Assembly (NCBI GenBank): GCA_030684355.1
Contig: JAUXTN010000211.1
Coordinates: 25,751-89,750 of the forward strand
From: Pseudomonadota bacterium
GTDB taxonomy: Bacteria > Myxococcota_A > UBA796 > SXON01
Length of the DNA stretch: 64,000 bases
Direction: 5' to 3'
Numbering within the stretch: position 1 is the stretch's first letter; each line of letters begins with the position of its first letter. Of the stretch, positions 8,997-20,062 are shown one piece after another. The notes beneath the pieces were generated by a model, which saw only the letters and a program-made list of their open reading frames with translations, searched no databases and was not told the origin of the DNA. The translations under genes and the position numbers were made by a program.

Positions 8997-9267
8997 ACGA
9001 GGCAGGCGTCCGTGAACTCGGCGGCGCAGTCCTCGCCGGCGATGGCGTCCTCGTACGCGCGCAGGCACCCGGACATCGCGGTGGCGTCGTAGTCGGGGCA
9101 CTGGTCGTCATCGTAGGGCTGCGCGGCCGCGGCGGCCTTGCAGTCGCCGACGCCCTCGAAGCCCACGGTGCCGAGCTCCCCGCAGGTGTCGAGCCACTCG
9201 CAGTTGAGCTCTCCGCGCCGCACCTGGCTCTCGGAGTAGCCCATGCACGAGATCAGCAGGAGCAGGA

Positions 9268-9271
<4 letters not shown>
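8987..9271 (-). CDS. Small Cys-rich lipoprotein coupled to acyl-CoA dehydrogenase
   Basis: 94 residues from a GTG at 9271 that overlaps the TGA of the upstream acyl-CoA dehydrogenase (GTGA). The signal ILLLLISC gives a lipobox Cys near residue 9, and six or more further cysteines follow. The GTG was preferred because it makes a clean lipoprotein and a coupled start; a longer frame exists inside the dehydrogenase gene but is a shadow of it. Function unknown; paralogous to the downstream gene. Confidence 0.72.
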
Positions 9272-10419
<1,148 letters not shown>

Positions 10420-10575
10420 GGGTACCTCAGGGAGCCCGCACCCTAATCGAAAACCGTTCGAACCGCGCGTGGGAAGCCGGGGCGCGCACTGGGCGGGTTT
10501 TCTGGACCGTACGGTTCGGCCGTTCGGGCGCCCGCGATCGGGGTCATCGGCGCGCCGGGCGCGTTAAAGCGGCGC

Positions 10576-13161
10576 ATGCCGAAGAAGCTGCTCCTGGTCG
10601 ATGCGCCCAACCACGCCTTCCGGGCGTACCACGCGATCCAATCGGACATGCGCGCGCCGGACGGCTTCCCGACCCGCTGCCTGTACGGCTTCAGTCGCAT
10701 GCTGCTCGCGCTCGTCCGTGAGCACCAACCCGACTACGTCGCGTTCGTCTTCGACGTAGGAAAGAGCTTCCGCAACGCTCTCTACCCCGCGTACAAGGGC
10801 CAGCGTCCGGACATGCCGGACGACCTCCGCCAGCAGTGGGGCGAGCTGCGCCCGCTCATCGAGGCCTTCGGGTTCCACGTCATCGCCGAGCCGAACACCG
10901 AGGCGGACGACGTCATCGGGACCCTCGCCTGCCGCCTCGCGTCGGACGACGTTCACGTCGGGATCGTCAGCAGCGACAAGGACTTCGGCCAGCTCGTCGA
11001 CCACCGGATCCACCTGCTCGACCTCATGAAGGGCGTGGACTACGGCCCGGACCAGATCCGGGAGAAGTGGGGGGTCGGGCCCGACCGCATCATCGACCTG
11101 CTCTCGTTGATGGGGGACACCTCGGACAACGTGCCGGGCGTGCCCGGGGTCGGCGAGAAGAAGGCCGCCCAGTTCATCCAGAAGTTCGGGGACCTCGAGG
11201 GGGTGCTCGCCAATACGGCGGCCATCGGCGGCAAGACCGGCCAATGCGTCGCGGACAATGCCGAGGCCGTGCGGCTCGCGCGCCGGCTCGTGACGATCGA
11301 CACCGCGGTGCCGCTCGACGTGGGGCTCGACACGCTGGTGCCGCGGCCGCGGGACGAGAACGCCCTCCGCGAGAAGCTCGCCCGCTGGAACTTCAAGACC
11401 CTGCTGACCGACCTCGGCCTCGGCGCGCCGCCGCCGATGCGCACGGCCAACGCCGAGGGTTGGCACACGATCGAGTGCACTGCGGTGTGGGGCCCCGGGC
11501 CTCTCGCGGAGCTCGACCGTCGCCTCCGCGCCGCCGGCCGGGTGGCGCTCGCGGTCGAGACGAGCGGCCCGGACTTCCTCGTCGACGTGCCGACCCGGAT
11601 CACGTTCGGTTGGACGGAGGCGGGACATCCGCACCTCGCGCGGGTCCCGGTGGACGACGCCTCGCTCGCCGCGCTCCGCGCCCTCCTCGCCGATCCCGAC
11701 GTCGAGAAGACCGGGTTCGACCTGAAGCAGACCACCAAGTTCCTCGCGTCCGCCGGGGCCCCCCTCGCGGGCGTCGCGGGGGACGTGATGGTGGCCGACT
11801 ACCTCCTCGTGCCCGAGCAGAAGCACACGCTCGACGACTTAGGCAAGCGCTACGTCGATCATCCGCTCACCGGCGCGCTCGGCGAGGAGGCCCAGCTCGG
11901 CTGGATGCTCGACGCCCTGCTCACCGAGAAGCTCGAGGAGAACGGCGTCTCCGGGGTGTACCGCGACATCGAGCTGCCGCTCGTGCCCGTGCTCGCGGAC
12001 ATGGAGCGCGCCGGCATCGGGGTGGACGTCGGGGCCCTGGCGGCCCTCTCCGCCGAGCTCGGCACGCGCCTCGTCGAGGAGGAGCGCAATTGTCATACGT
12101 TGGCGGGGTGCGAGTTCAACGTCGCGTCGACCCAGCAGCTCGCCGAGGTGCTGTTCGACAAGCTGGGGCTGAAGGGCGGGAAGCGCACGAAGACCGGCTG
12201 GAGCACCGACGCCGACACGCTGGACAAGCTCCGGGAGGAGCACCCGCTCCCCGGCGCGATCCTCGCGTGGCGCGAGCTCTCCAAGTTGAAGGGCACCTAT
12301 GTCGACGCCCTGCCGCCCGCCGTCCACCCCCGGACGGCCCGGATCCACACGAACTTCCGGCAGACGGTCGCCGCCACCGGTCGCCTCTCGTCGATCGACC
12401 CCAACCTCCAGAACATCCCCGTCCGTAGCGACGAGGGCCGGCGCATCCGCCGCTGTTTTGTCGCGGCGCCCGGGCACGTGTTCCTCTCCGCGGACTACTC
12501 CCAGATCGAGCTGCGGATCCTGGCGCACTACTGCCAGGAGGGGCCGCTCGTCGAGAGCTTCCGCAACGACGAGGACATCCACCGCCGCACCGCGTCCGAG
12601 ATCTTCGGCGTCATGCCCGGGCTCGTGAGCCCGGAGATGCGCCGCGCCGCCAAGGCGATCAACTTCGGCATCGTGTACGGCATGGGCGCGTTCCGCCTCG
12701 CGAACGACCTCCGCATCTCGCGCACCGAGGCCCAGAGCTACATCGACGGGTACTTCGCCCGCTATCCGCAGGTGCGCGCGTACATGGACGGCGCGATCGC
12801 TCGCGCCCGCGAGAAGGGCTACGCCGAGACCCTCTACGGTCGCCGCCGCCCGAACCAGGGCCTCGACGCCAAGAACCCGATGGACCGCTCGGGTGCCGAG
12901 CGCATCGCGATCAACACGCCGATCCAGGGCACCGCGGCGGACCTCATCAAGCTCGCGATGGTGCGCGTCCACGCGGACCTCGCCGGAACCCCCGCGCGCC
13001 TGCTCCTCCAGGTCCACGACGAGCTCGTCATCGAGGTCCCCGAGGGGGACGTTGCCGCGGTCGCCGCGCGCGTGAAGGCCACGATGGAGGGCGCCGCCTC
13101 GCTGTGCGTCCCGTTGAAGGTCGACACCGGCTGGGCGCGCACCTGGGACGCCGCGCACTGA
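10576..13161 (+). CDS. polA: DNA polymerase I with degenerate proofreading domain
   Basis: 861 residues: 5'-3' exonuclease (about 1-285; VDAPNHAFRAYHAI, SSDKDFGQLV, GDTSDNVPGVPGVGEKKA), central 3'-5' exonuclease-like region (about 310-480), then the polymerase domain with motif A SADYSQIELRIL, motif B RRAAKAINFGIVYG and motif C LLQVHDELVIE. Pol I repairs gaps and removes Okazaki RNA primers. The first proofreading motif reads ALAVETSG where E. coli has FDTETDS, and the second reads GFDLKQTTKF where E. coli has NLKYDRG, so at least two metal-binding aspartates appear lost, as in Taq polymerase. The ATG at 10576 gives the canonical MPKKLLLVDAPNH start. Confidence 0.96.
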   Translation: MPKKLLLVDAPNHAFRAYHAIQSDMRAPDGFPTRCLYGFSRMLLALVREHQPDYVAFVFDVGKSFRNALYPAYKGQRPDMPDDLRQQWGELRPLIEAFGFHVIAEPNTEADDVIGTLACRLASDDVHVGIVSSDKDFGQLVDHRIHLLDLMKGVDYGPDQIREKWGVGPDRIIDLLSLMGDTSDNVPGVPGVGEKKAAQFIQKFGDLEGVLANTAAIGGKTGQCVADNAEAVRLARRLVTIDTAVPLDVGLDTLVPRPRDENALREKLARWNFKTLLTDLGLGAPPPMRTANAEGWHTIECTAVWGPGPLAELDRRLRAAGRVALAVETSGPDFLVDVPTRITFGWTEAGHPHLARVPVDDASLAALRALLADPDVEKTGFDLKQTTKFLASAGAPLAGVAGDVMVADYLLVPEQKHTLDDLGKRYVDHPLTGALGEEAQLGWMLDALLTEKLEENGVSGVYRDIELPLVPVLADMERAGIGVDVGALAALSAELGTRLVEEERNCHTLAGCEFNVASTQQLAEVLFDKLGLKGGKRTKTGWSTDADTLDKLREEHPLPGAILAWRELSKLKGTYVDALPPAVHPRTARIHTNFRQTVAATGRLSSIDPNLQNIPVRSDEGRRIRRCFVAAPGHVFLSADYSQIELRILAHYCQEGPLVESFRNDEDIHRRTASEIFGVMPGLVSPEMRRAAKAINFGIVYGMGAFRLANDLRISRTEAQSYIDGYFARYPQVRAYMDGAIARAREKGYAETLYGRRRPNQGLDAKNPMDRSGAERIAINTPIQGTAADLIKLAMVRVHADLAGTPARLLLQVHDELVIEVPEGDVAAVAARVKATMEGAASLCVPLKVDTGWARTWDAAH

Positions 13162-13191
13162 TCCAGGTGCGCCGCGCACTGATTTAGGTGC
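13150..13191 (+). repeat. 21-bp tandem duplication spanning the polA stop codon
   Basis: Two adjacent 21-base units (13150-13170 and 13171-13191) share GCCGCGCACTGA then CC or TT then AGGTGC and differ at two bases. The first contains the last codons and TGA of polA, so the second is a fossil copy of the gene end. A third GCGCGCAC-like segment follows at about 13192. Confidence 0.85.
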
Positions 13192-13280
13192 GGCGCGCAC
13201 GGAACTGGTTGCGCCGCGCGGGGGCCTCGTCGGAGTAAGTTCTGCCCGCGTGCTCCGTTTCAGGCGCGCGTGGGGACCAG

Positions 13281-16200
13281 ATGCGGCGCTCGACTCGATG
13301 GATGATCGGCCTCGGACTCGTTGTCGCGTGCCGGCGGGGCCCCACGACGGAGGTGCCCGTCGAGGCGGCGCCCGCGGCGAGCATGGAGGCGAAGGTGGAC
13401 TTCCAGGAAGACCCGACGAAGCGCGGCCTCGGCATGCGGCTGTACGAGGCGCGCCCGGAGGACGGGGGCGCCGATCGCGTGCCCGTCGCGCCCTCCACCC
13501 CGCTCGATGCCGCCACCATCACCCGGCTCCTCGCGCGGCTCCCGGCGTTGGAGATCGAGCCCGACGACGCTGCCGCCTTCGCCCTGCGCGAGGGCCCGAT
13601 GCCCCCGCCGCGCACCGGCGACACCGTGACGGTCACGTTCCCGAGCGCATCGGACGCGCCCGCCCCCGTGGTCGAGAGCGGCCCGCTCACGGTCGTGCGC
13701 CGGGCCCCCGAGGGGGAGGTGCCGATGGCGCCGCACCTCTCCGTCACGTTCTCGCGCGCGATGGTCCCGGTGACCTCCCAGGAGGAGGCCGCGAAGACCG
13801 TCCCGGTCAGGCTCACGCCGACCCCCAAGGGCGACTGGCGCTGGCTCGGCACGAAGACCCTCGTGTTCGAGCCGGACCCGCGGTTCCCGATGGCGACCGC
13901 CTACCAGGCCGAGATCCCCGCGGGGACACGCTCCACGGACGGGACCGCCCTCACCGACGCCGTCTCCTGGACCTTCGCCACCCCGCCGCTCGTCCTCCAG
14001 TCCTACTGGCCCGACGGCGGCCGCCGGCGCGGCGCGGAGGCCATGCCCCAGCCGCTGAACCCCGTCCTCTTCCTCGGCTTTGACCAGGCGGTCGACCCGG
14101 CCGCGCTCGTCCCGCACCTCCGCCTCAAGGGCGGCACCGGCGACGTCGCGCTCCGCCTCGCCACGAAGGAGGAGATCGCGAAGGTTCCGGAGGTCGAGTC
14201 CCGGGTGGGCCAGGCCCAGCCGGACCGCCGGCTCGCCCTCACCCCCACCGTCCCGCTCGCCCGCGCGACCACCTACGAGGTGGTCGTCCCCGAGGGCGCA
14301 CCCTCCGCCGAAGGCCCGCGCCTCACGACGAAGGACCAGTCGTTCTCGTTCCGCACCTACGGACCGATGCAGGTGAGCGCACCCGAGTGCTGGAACCAAC
14401 ACCCGTGCCCGCCCACCGCGCCGTGGAGCGTCGCGTTCACCAACCCGATCGACCTCGATCGCTTCGACGCCGCCGCGTTCACCGTCACCCCCGCGGTTCC
14501 CGGCCTCCAGGTGAACGCCCACGGCAACACGGTCTCCCTGCAGGGCCTCTACACCGGGCGCACCACCTACACCCTGACCGTCGCGGCGAGCGTCCCCGAC
14601 GTGTTCGGGCAGACCCTCGGCGCGGCGAGCACGTTCAAGGTCGAGGTCGGCCCCGCCGAGCAGACGCTGCGCGGTCCCAACGACACGTTCGTGACCGTCG
14701 ACCCCTCGGGCCCGCCCCAGGTCTCCTTCTTTACGACCAACCACAAGGCCCTGCGCGTCACCGTGCATCGCGTGGCTCCCGACGACTGGGCGGCCTGGGT
14801 GGCGTGGAACGAGAAGTACCGGTGGGCCGACGCGCGCAAGGCCCCGATCCCCGGCACCAAGGTTCACTCGGGCACCGTGACGGTGGCGGGCGAGCCCGAC
14901 CGGCAGGTCGAGACCGCCTTCGATCTCGCACCCTATCTGACCGGAACCTCCGGGCAATTCATCGTCCAGGTCGAGCCCACCGTGCAGCCGAAGGAGCGCT
15001 GGCAGCAGCAGGAGTGGCTCGGGTGGGTGCAGGTGACGAAGCTCGGGCTGACCGTGTTCCAGGAGCGCGACGCCCTGACCGTGTGGTCGACGGACCTCGG
15101 CACCGGGAAGCCGCGCGCCGACGTGGAGACCCGCCTCCTCGGTGGGCCCGCGGACACCGGCCGCACCGGAGCGGACGGCCTCGTCCGGTTGTCGTTCGCG
15201 ACGGAGGCGAACGCGGTGGTCGCCCGCGCCGGTGACGACGTGGCGATCCTCCCGCAGTCCCCCGGCGGCTGGGGCGGTGGCTGGTACCGCCTCGACGACA
15301 CCCGCGAGCTCCGCTGGTTCGTGTTCGACGACAAGAACCTCTACAAGCCCGGCGAGACCGTGCACGTCCGCGGCTGGCTCCGTACGCGCACCCCCGGCGT
15401 GGACGGCGATCTCGTCGCCACCCGCACCTCGACGGTGCGCTGGTCCGCGTTCTCCAGCCAGGGGAACCCCCTCGGCGAGGGCACCGTCACCGTGACCGGG
15501 CTCGGCGGCTTCACGCTCGACCTCCCCCTGCCGAAGACCCCGAACCTCGGCACGGCGCGCATCGACTTCACCGCCGCGGACGGCGACACCACCGAGCCGT
15601 CGACCTCGCTCTCGTTCGAGATCCAGGAGTACCGGACCCCCGAGTTCGCCGTGTCCGCGAGCGGAGGCGATGGCGTCTACGCGCTCGGCGAGGACGCGAT
15701 CGTAGACGTGTCCGCGGCCTACTACGCCGGCGGGGGCCTGCCCTCCGCGCCCGTGCGCTGGGAGGTGAGCGCCGCGCCGGCCACCTTCGTGCCGCCGGGC
15801 CGTGGCGACTGGAGCTTCGGGCCCTGGTCCCCGTGGTGGCGCGAGTGGGGCGGGAGCGAGCCCTACGTCGAGCCCGAGCGGCTCAGCGGCGTCACCGACT
15901 CGACCGGGGAGCACCATCTCGGCATCCACTTCGAGTCGCTCGACCCGGTGCGCCCGATGACGGTCACCGCCGAGGCCACCGTCGAAGACGTGAACCGGCA
16001 GGCGTGGACCGCCGCCAAGTCCTTCCTGGTGCATCCCGCGGACGTGTACGTCGGCCTGAAGACGCCGAAGGCCTACGTCGAGGCCAGGACGCCCGTCGAG
16101 GTCGAGGCCATCGTCGTGGACCGCGAGGGCCGGGCCGTCCCGGGGCAGGGGATCGAGGTCGTCTTCGAGCGCCTCGTGTGGAAGCACACGGCCAAGGGCT

Positions 16201-19200
16201 GGGACGAGGTGGCCGAGGCCGCGGGGTCGGCGACGATCCCGGGCGCGGGCAAGACGCGATTCGTGCCGGAGGCCGGCGGCAGCTACCGGGTCGTGGCGAC
16301 GGTCAAGGACAGCCACGGCCGGAAGAACGAGACGACGCTCCAGGTGTGGGTGACCGGCGAGCAGGTGGTGCCCGACCGCGGCGTCGCGCAGGAGCAGGTC
16401 ACGCTCGTGCCGGAGAAGAAGAGCTACGCGGTCGGGGAGTCCGCCAACGTGCTCGTGCAGGCGCCGTTCTCGCCCGCGGAGGGCGTCCTCACCGTCCGCG
16501 CGGGTGGCCTCCTCCTGGAGACCCGCGCCTTCCACCTCGACGGGGCGTCGACGACCCTCGCCATCCCCGTCACCGAGCGCCACGTCCCCGACTTCACCGT
16601 CGCCGTGGACCTCGTGGGGGCGCGGGCGCGCGCCGGGGACGACGGAACGCCGCGCACCGACCTGCCGAAGCGCGTGGCCTACGCCGCCGGCTCGCTCACC
16701 TTCGAGGTGCCGCCGCTGCTCCGCACCCTCACCGTGGCGGTCACGCCGGCCGTGGCGCGCCTGGAGCCGGGCGGGGAGACCTCCGTGGAGGTCGTCGTCA
16801 CCGGCCCGGACGGCAAGCCGGTCCCGAACGCCGAGCTCGCCGTGGTCGCCGTCGATGAGGCCGTCCTCGCGCTCACCGGGTACAAGCTGCCGGATCCGCT
16901 CGCCACGTTCTACGCCGCGCGCGGGGACGGCGTGAGCAGCCACCACCTCCGCCAGTGGGTCCAGCTCGTCGATCCCACCGCGCTCGTCGGTGGGATGGGC
17001 GACGCCGGGCCCGGCGACGAGAGCATCGCGCTCCAGTCGCTCGGCTACGCCGAGGGCGGCGGCGGGTTCGGGGGCGTCGTGTCGGAGAAGCGCGCCTCCA
17101 AGAACGGGGCGATCGCGCGGAGCCGCGCCGCTCCCGCTCCCTCCACGGTTCCGATGGCCGACGCCATGGCGATCCCGGACGCGGCCTCCACCCAGCAGAT
17201 CCAGGTGCGGTCGGACTTCGCGGCGGTCGCGCTCTGGGCGCCCTCCGTCTACACCGACCTCCGCGGCGTCGCGACGGTGCCCCTCCGGGTGCCGGACTCG
17301 CTCACCCGCTACCGGGTGATGGTCGTGGCCGTCGCGAAGGACACGCTGTTCGGCTCGGGGGAGGCCGACGTGACCGCGCGGCTCCCGCTGATGATCCGCC
17401 CCTCGCCGCCGCGGTTCCTCAACTTCGGGGACCGCGTGGAGATCCCCGTCGTCCTGCAGAACCAGACGGACGCGCCGCTCACGGTCGATCTCGCCCTGCG
17501 CACGTCGAACCTGGCGCTGCTCTCGGCGGTGACGGACCCGCTCCCGCAGGGGAGCGCCGCGATCGGCGCGCAGGCCGGGCGCCGCGTGACGGTCCCCGCG
17601 AACGATCGCGTCGAGGTTCGGTTCCCAGCCGCGGCCGCGATGGCCGGGACCGCGCGCATCCAGCTCGCCGCGGTGTCGGGCGCCCATGCCGACGCCGCCA
17701 ACGTCGAGCTGCCGGTGTGGACGCCCGCGACGACCGAGGCGTTCGCCACCTACGGCACCTTCGACGGTGCTTCAGCCCAGACCAGCGCCGAGCGCCTCGC
17801 CGTGGCCGCGCCCCCAGAGGTGTGGCCGCAGTTCGGCGGGCTGGAGGTGACCGTCTCCTCCACGCAGCTCCAATCGCTCACCGACGCCTTCGTGTACCTC
17901 GTGCGCTACCCCTACGACTGCAACGAGCAGCTCGCGTCGCGGCTCCTCGGCGTGGCCGCCCTCCGCGACGTGCTCGGCGCCTTCGCCTCCGCCGAGCTCC
18001 CCGCGAAGGGGGTCCTCGAGGCCACCGTCGCCGCCGACATCGAGCGGCTGGCCGAGCGCCAGAACGTGAACGGGGGCTGGGGCTTCTGGCGGCGTGGCGA
18101 CGAGGGCTGGCCGTACCTCGGCGTGCACGTCACGCACGCGCTCGTGCGAGCCAAGGCGAAGGGCTACGCGGTGGAGCCGCGGAGCTACGACAGCGCGCTC
18201 GGCTACCTCCGGAAGATCGAGCACCACCTCCCGCGGACCTACTCGCAGGAATCGAAGTGGGCGATCCGCGCCTACGCGCTGCACGTCCTCTCGCTCGCCG
18301 GAGACCCCAACGTCGGCAAGGCGAAGGCGCTCGTCGCGGAGGCTGGCGTCGACGAGCTCGGCGCGGAGTCGATGGGCTGGCTCCTGCCGACGCTCGTGGA
18401 GGGCAAGGCCACCAAGGAGGTCGCCGCGATCCGGACGTGGCTCCAGAACCACGTCACCGAGACCGCCGCGGGCGCGCACTTCGTGACCTCCTACAGCGAC
18501 GGCGCCCAGGTGCTCCTGCACTCGGATCGCGTCGCGGACGGTGTCTTGTTGGAGGCCCTGCTCCGCACCGAGCCGAAGAGCGAGCTCATCCCCAAGCTGG
18601 TCGACGGCCTCCTCGCGCACCGGAAGGCCGGGCGGTGGGCGAACACGACCGAGAACGCGCACGTGCTGCTCGCGCTGGATCGCTACTTCCACGTCTACGA
18701 GGGCGTCACGCCCGCGTTCCTGGCGCGGGTGTGGCTCGGCACGGGCGTGGCGGGCGAGCAGCGGTTCGAGGGCCGGAGCACGGACCGCGCGCAGATCGAC
18801 GTGCCGATGGCGTGGCTCCAGGAGCGCGGCGCCCAGGACCTCGTCGTCGGGAAGGAGGGCGCCGGGCGGCTCTACTACCGGGTCGGCCTGCGGTACGCGC
18901 CGCTGGACCTCGATCCCGAGGCCGCCGACTACGGCTTCGCGGTCACGCGGGCCTACGAGCCCGTGGACGATCCCGCGGACGTCACCCGCGCGCCCGACGG
19001 CACGTGGACCATCCGGGCAGGCGCTCGCGTCCGGGTCCGCCTCACGATGGCGACGCCCATGCGCCGCTACCACGTGGCGCTGGTGGACCCCCTCCCCGCC
19101 GGCCTCGAGGTGCTCAACCCGGACCTCGCGGTCACCGGCGCGATCCCCCAGGATCCGTCGGCTCCGCCCGCCCCGTACTGGTGGTGGATGCGCACCTGGT

Positions 19201-19394
19201 ACGACCACGAGAACCTGCGCGACGAGCGGGTCGAGGCCTTCGCGTCGTTGCTCTGGGACGGCGTCCACACCTACACCTACGTGGCGCGCGCCACGACGCC
19301 GGGCGACTTCGTCGTGCCGCCGACGAAGGCCGAGGAGATGTACAGCCCGGAGACCTTCGGACGCGGCGCGGGAGACCGCGTGGTCGTGCGGTAA
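13281..19394 (+). CDS. Large bacterial alpha-2-macroglobulin, thioester type, lipoprotein
   Basis: 2037 residues. MRRSTRWMIGLGLVVAC is a lipoprotein signal (Cys about 17). A long run of beta-sandwich (MG-like) domains follows, including MG1/bait-region-like sequence with Gly/Ala-rich linkers near 1240-1290. The thioester motif CNEQ is at about 1547-1550 in YPYDCNEQLASRLL and leads into an alpha/alpha toroid (about 1550-1800); a C-terminal receptor-like domain ends the protein. Such proteins trap attacking proteases covalently at the cell surface or periplasm. The E. coli YfhM type is about 1650 residues, so this one is long. The usual partner pbpC (PBP1c) is absent here; an ECF sigma gene follows 57 bases downstream. 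Confidence 0.92.
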   Translation: MRRSTRWMIGLGLVVACRRGPTTEVPVEAAPAASMEAKVDFQEDPTKRGLGMRLYEARPEDGGADRVPVAPSTPLDAATITRLLARLPALEIEPDDAAAFALREGPMPPPRTGDTVTVTFPSASDAPAPVVESGPLTVVRRAPEGEVPMAPHLSVTFSRAMVPVTSQEEAAKTVPVRLTPTPKGDWRWLGTKTLVFEPDPRFPMATAYQAEIPAGTRSTDGTALTDAVSWTFATPPLVLQSYWPDGGRRRGAEAMPQPLNPVLFLGFDQAVDPAALVPHLRLKGGTGDVALRLATKEEIAKVPEVESRVGQAQPDRRLALTPTVPLARATTYEVVVPEGAPSAEGPRLTTKDQSFSFRTYGPMQVSAPECWNQHPCPPTAPWSVAFTNPIDLDRFDAAAFTVTPAVPGLQVNAHGNTVSLQGLYTGRTTYTLTVAASVPDVFGQTLGAASTFKVEVGPAEQTLRGPNDTFVTVDPSGPPQVSFFTTNHKALRVTVHRVAPDDWAAWVAWNEKYRWADARKAPIPGTKVHSGTVTVAGEPDRQVETAFDLAPYLTGTSGQFIVQVEPTVQPKERWQQQEWLGWVQVTKLGLTVFQERDALTVWSTDLGTGKPRADVETRLLGGPADTGRTGADGLVRLSFATEANAVVARAGDDVAILPQSPGGWGGGWYRLDDTRELRWFVFDDKNLYKPGETVHVRGWLRTRTPGVDGDLVATRTSTVRWSAFSSQGNPLGEGTVTVTGLGGFTLDLPLPKTPNLGTARIDFTAADGDTTEPSTSLSFEIQEYRTPEFAVSASGGDGVYALGEDAIVDVSAAYYAGGGLPSAPVRWEVSAAPATFVPPGRGDWSFGPWSPWWREWGGSEPYVEPERLSGVTDSTGEHHLGIHFESLDPVRPMTVTAEATVEDVNRQAWTAAKSFLVHPADVYVGLKTPKAYVEARTPVEVEAIVVDREGRAVPGQGIEVVFERLVWKHTAKGWDEVAEAAGSATIPGAGKTRFVPEAGGSYRVVATVKDSHGRKNETTLQVWVTGEQVVPDRGVAQEQVTLVPEKKSYAVGESANVLVQAPFSPAEGVLTVRAGGLLLETRAFHLDGASTTLAIPVTERHVPDFTVAVDLVGARARAGDDGTPRTDLPKRVAYAAGSLTFEVPPLLRTLTVAVTPAVARLEPGGETSVEVVVTGPDGKPVPNAELAVVAVDEAVLALTGYKLPDPLATFYAARGDGVSSHHLRQWVQLVDPTALVGGMGDAGPGDESIALQSLGYAEGGGGFGGVVSEKRASKNGAIARSRAAPAPSTVPMADAMAIPDAASTQQIQVRSDFAAVALWAPSVYTDLRGVATVPLRVPDSLTRYRVMVVAVAKDTLFGSGEADVTARLPLMIRPSPPRFLNFGDRVEIPVVLQNQTDAPLTVDLALRTSNLALLSAVTDPLPQGSAAIGAQAGRRVTVPANDRVEVRFPAAAAMAGTARIQLAAVSGAHADAANVELPVWTPATTEAFATYGTFDGASAQTSAERLAVAAPPEVWPQFGGLEVTVSSTQLQSLTDAFVYLVRYPYDCNEQLASRLLGVAALRDVLGAFASAELPAKGVLEATVAADIERLAERQNVNGGWGFWRRGDEGWPYLGVHVTHALVRAKAKGYAVEPRSYDSALGYLRKIEHHLPRTYSQESKWAIRAYALHVLSLAGDPNVGKAKALVAEAGVDELGAESMGWLLPTLVEGKATKEVAAIRTWLQNHVTETAAGAHFVTSYSDGAQVLLHSDRVADGVLLEALLRTEPKSELIPKLVDGLLAHRKAGRWANTTENAHVLLALDRYFHVYEGVTPAFLARVWLGTGVAGEQRFEGRSTDRAQIDVPMAWLQERGAQDLVVGKEGAGRLYYRVGLRYAPLDLDPEAADYGFAVTRAYEPVDDPADVTRAPDGTWTIRAGARVRVRLTMATPMRRYHVALVDPLPAGLEVLNPDLAVTGAIPQDPSAPPAPYWWWMRTWYDHENLRDERVEAFASLLWDGVHTYTYVARATTPGDFVVPPTKAEEMYSPETFGRGAGDRVVVR

Positions 19395-19451
19395 ACCACC
19401 GCTGCGTCAGGGCTCACACGCCGCGGTCCGATCGTATAGGATGGCCCGGCG

Positions 19452-20039
19452 ATGCTCCCCCAAGACCTCCCCGACTCCGATCTGGTGCTCCGCGTCCGCA
19501 AGGGTGACGGCAGCGCCTACCGTCCCCTCGTCGAGCGCTACCAGTCCCGCATCCACGCGATGGTGTACGGGATGGTGCGTGACGGCGAAGAGGCCCGGGA
19601 CATCACCCAGAACGCGTTCATCAAGGCGTACCAGAACCTCTCGACGTTCCGCATCGAGTCGAGCTTCTACACGTGGCTCTACCGCATCGCGATGAACCTC
19701 GCGATCGACCACTGCCGCAAGAACCGCCGCCGCAAGACGACGGCGTTCGACGAGGCGATCGCGAACCGGGACGAGGACGGCACCATCCTCGATCTGCACC
19801 AGAGCGAGTCGCCGCAGCGGGCGCTCCAGCGCAAGGAGCTGCACGAGCGCATCTTCGCCGCGCTGGACGAGCTCTCCGAGGACCAGCGCGAGGTCATCCT
19901 CCTGCGCGAGGTCGAGGGGCTCTCCTACAAGGAGATCGCGGAGGCGATGGGCATCCCCGAGGGGACCGTCATGAGCCGGCTCTTCTACGCCCGGAAGCGG
20001 CTCCAGGGGCTGCTCCAACATTCCACGGGCGAGATGTAG
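19452..20039 (+). CDS. RNA polymerase ECF sigma factor, RpoE-like
   Basis: 195 residues with sigma region 2 (DLVLRVRKGDGSAYRPLVERY through FIKAYQNLSTFRIESSFYTWLYRIAMNLAIDHCR) and region 4 (LDELSEDQREVILLREVEGLSYKEIAEAMGIPEGTVMSRLFYARKRL) joined by a charged linker. It directs RNA polymerase to a stress regulon, presumably restrained by the next gene product, which starts 23 bases downstream. TATAGG at about 19435 may be the -10 element of its own promoter. The regulon is unknown; envelope genes on either side are plausible targets. Confidence 0.93.
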   Translation: MLPQDLPDSDLVLRVRKGDGSAYRPLVERYQSRIHAMVYGMVRDGEEARDITQNAFIKAYQNLSTFRIESSFYTWLYRIAMNLAIDHCRKNRRRKTTAFDEAIANRDEDGTILDLHQSESPQRALQRKELHERIFAALDELSEDQREVILLREVEGLSYKEIAEAMGIPEGTVMSRLFYARKRLQGLLQHSTGEM

Positions 20040-20062
20040 ATGCCCGTGAATGGACCCTCCGG

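Noticed and set aside
10450..10475. GTTCGAA resembling a tRNA T-loop
   Set aside because: The flanking bases cannot form the T-stem, and no acceptor or anticodon arm is found around it.
13260..17687. Very long minus-strand frame (over 1400 codons) opposite the alpha-2-macroglobulin gene
   Set aside because: A G+C-driven shadow. The plus-strand product has a coherent signal, thioester motif and domains; the minus frame is low-complexity His/Arg/Gly-rich sequence.
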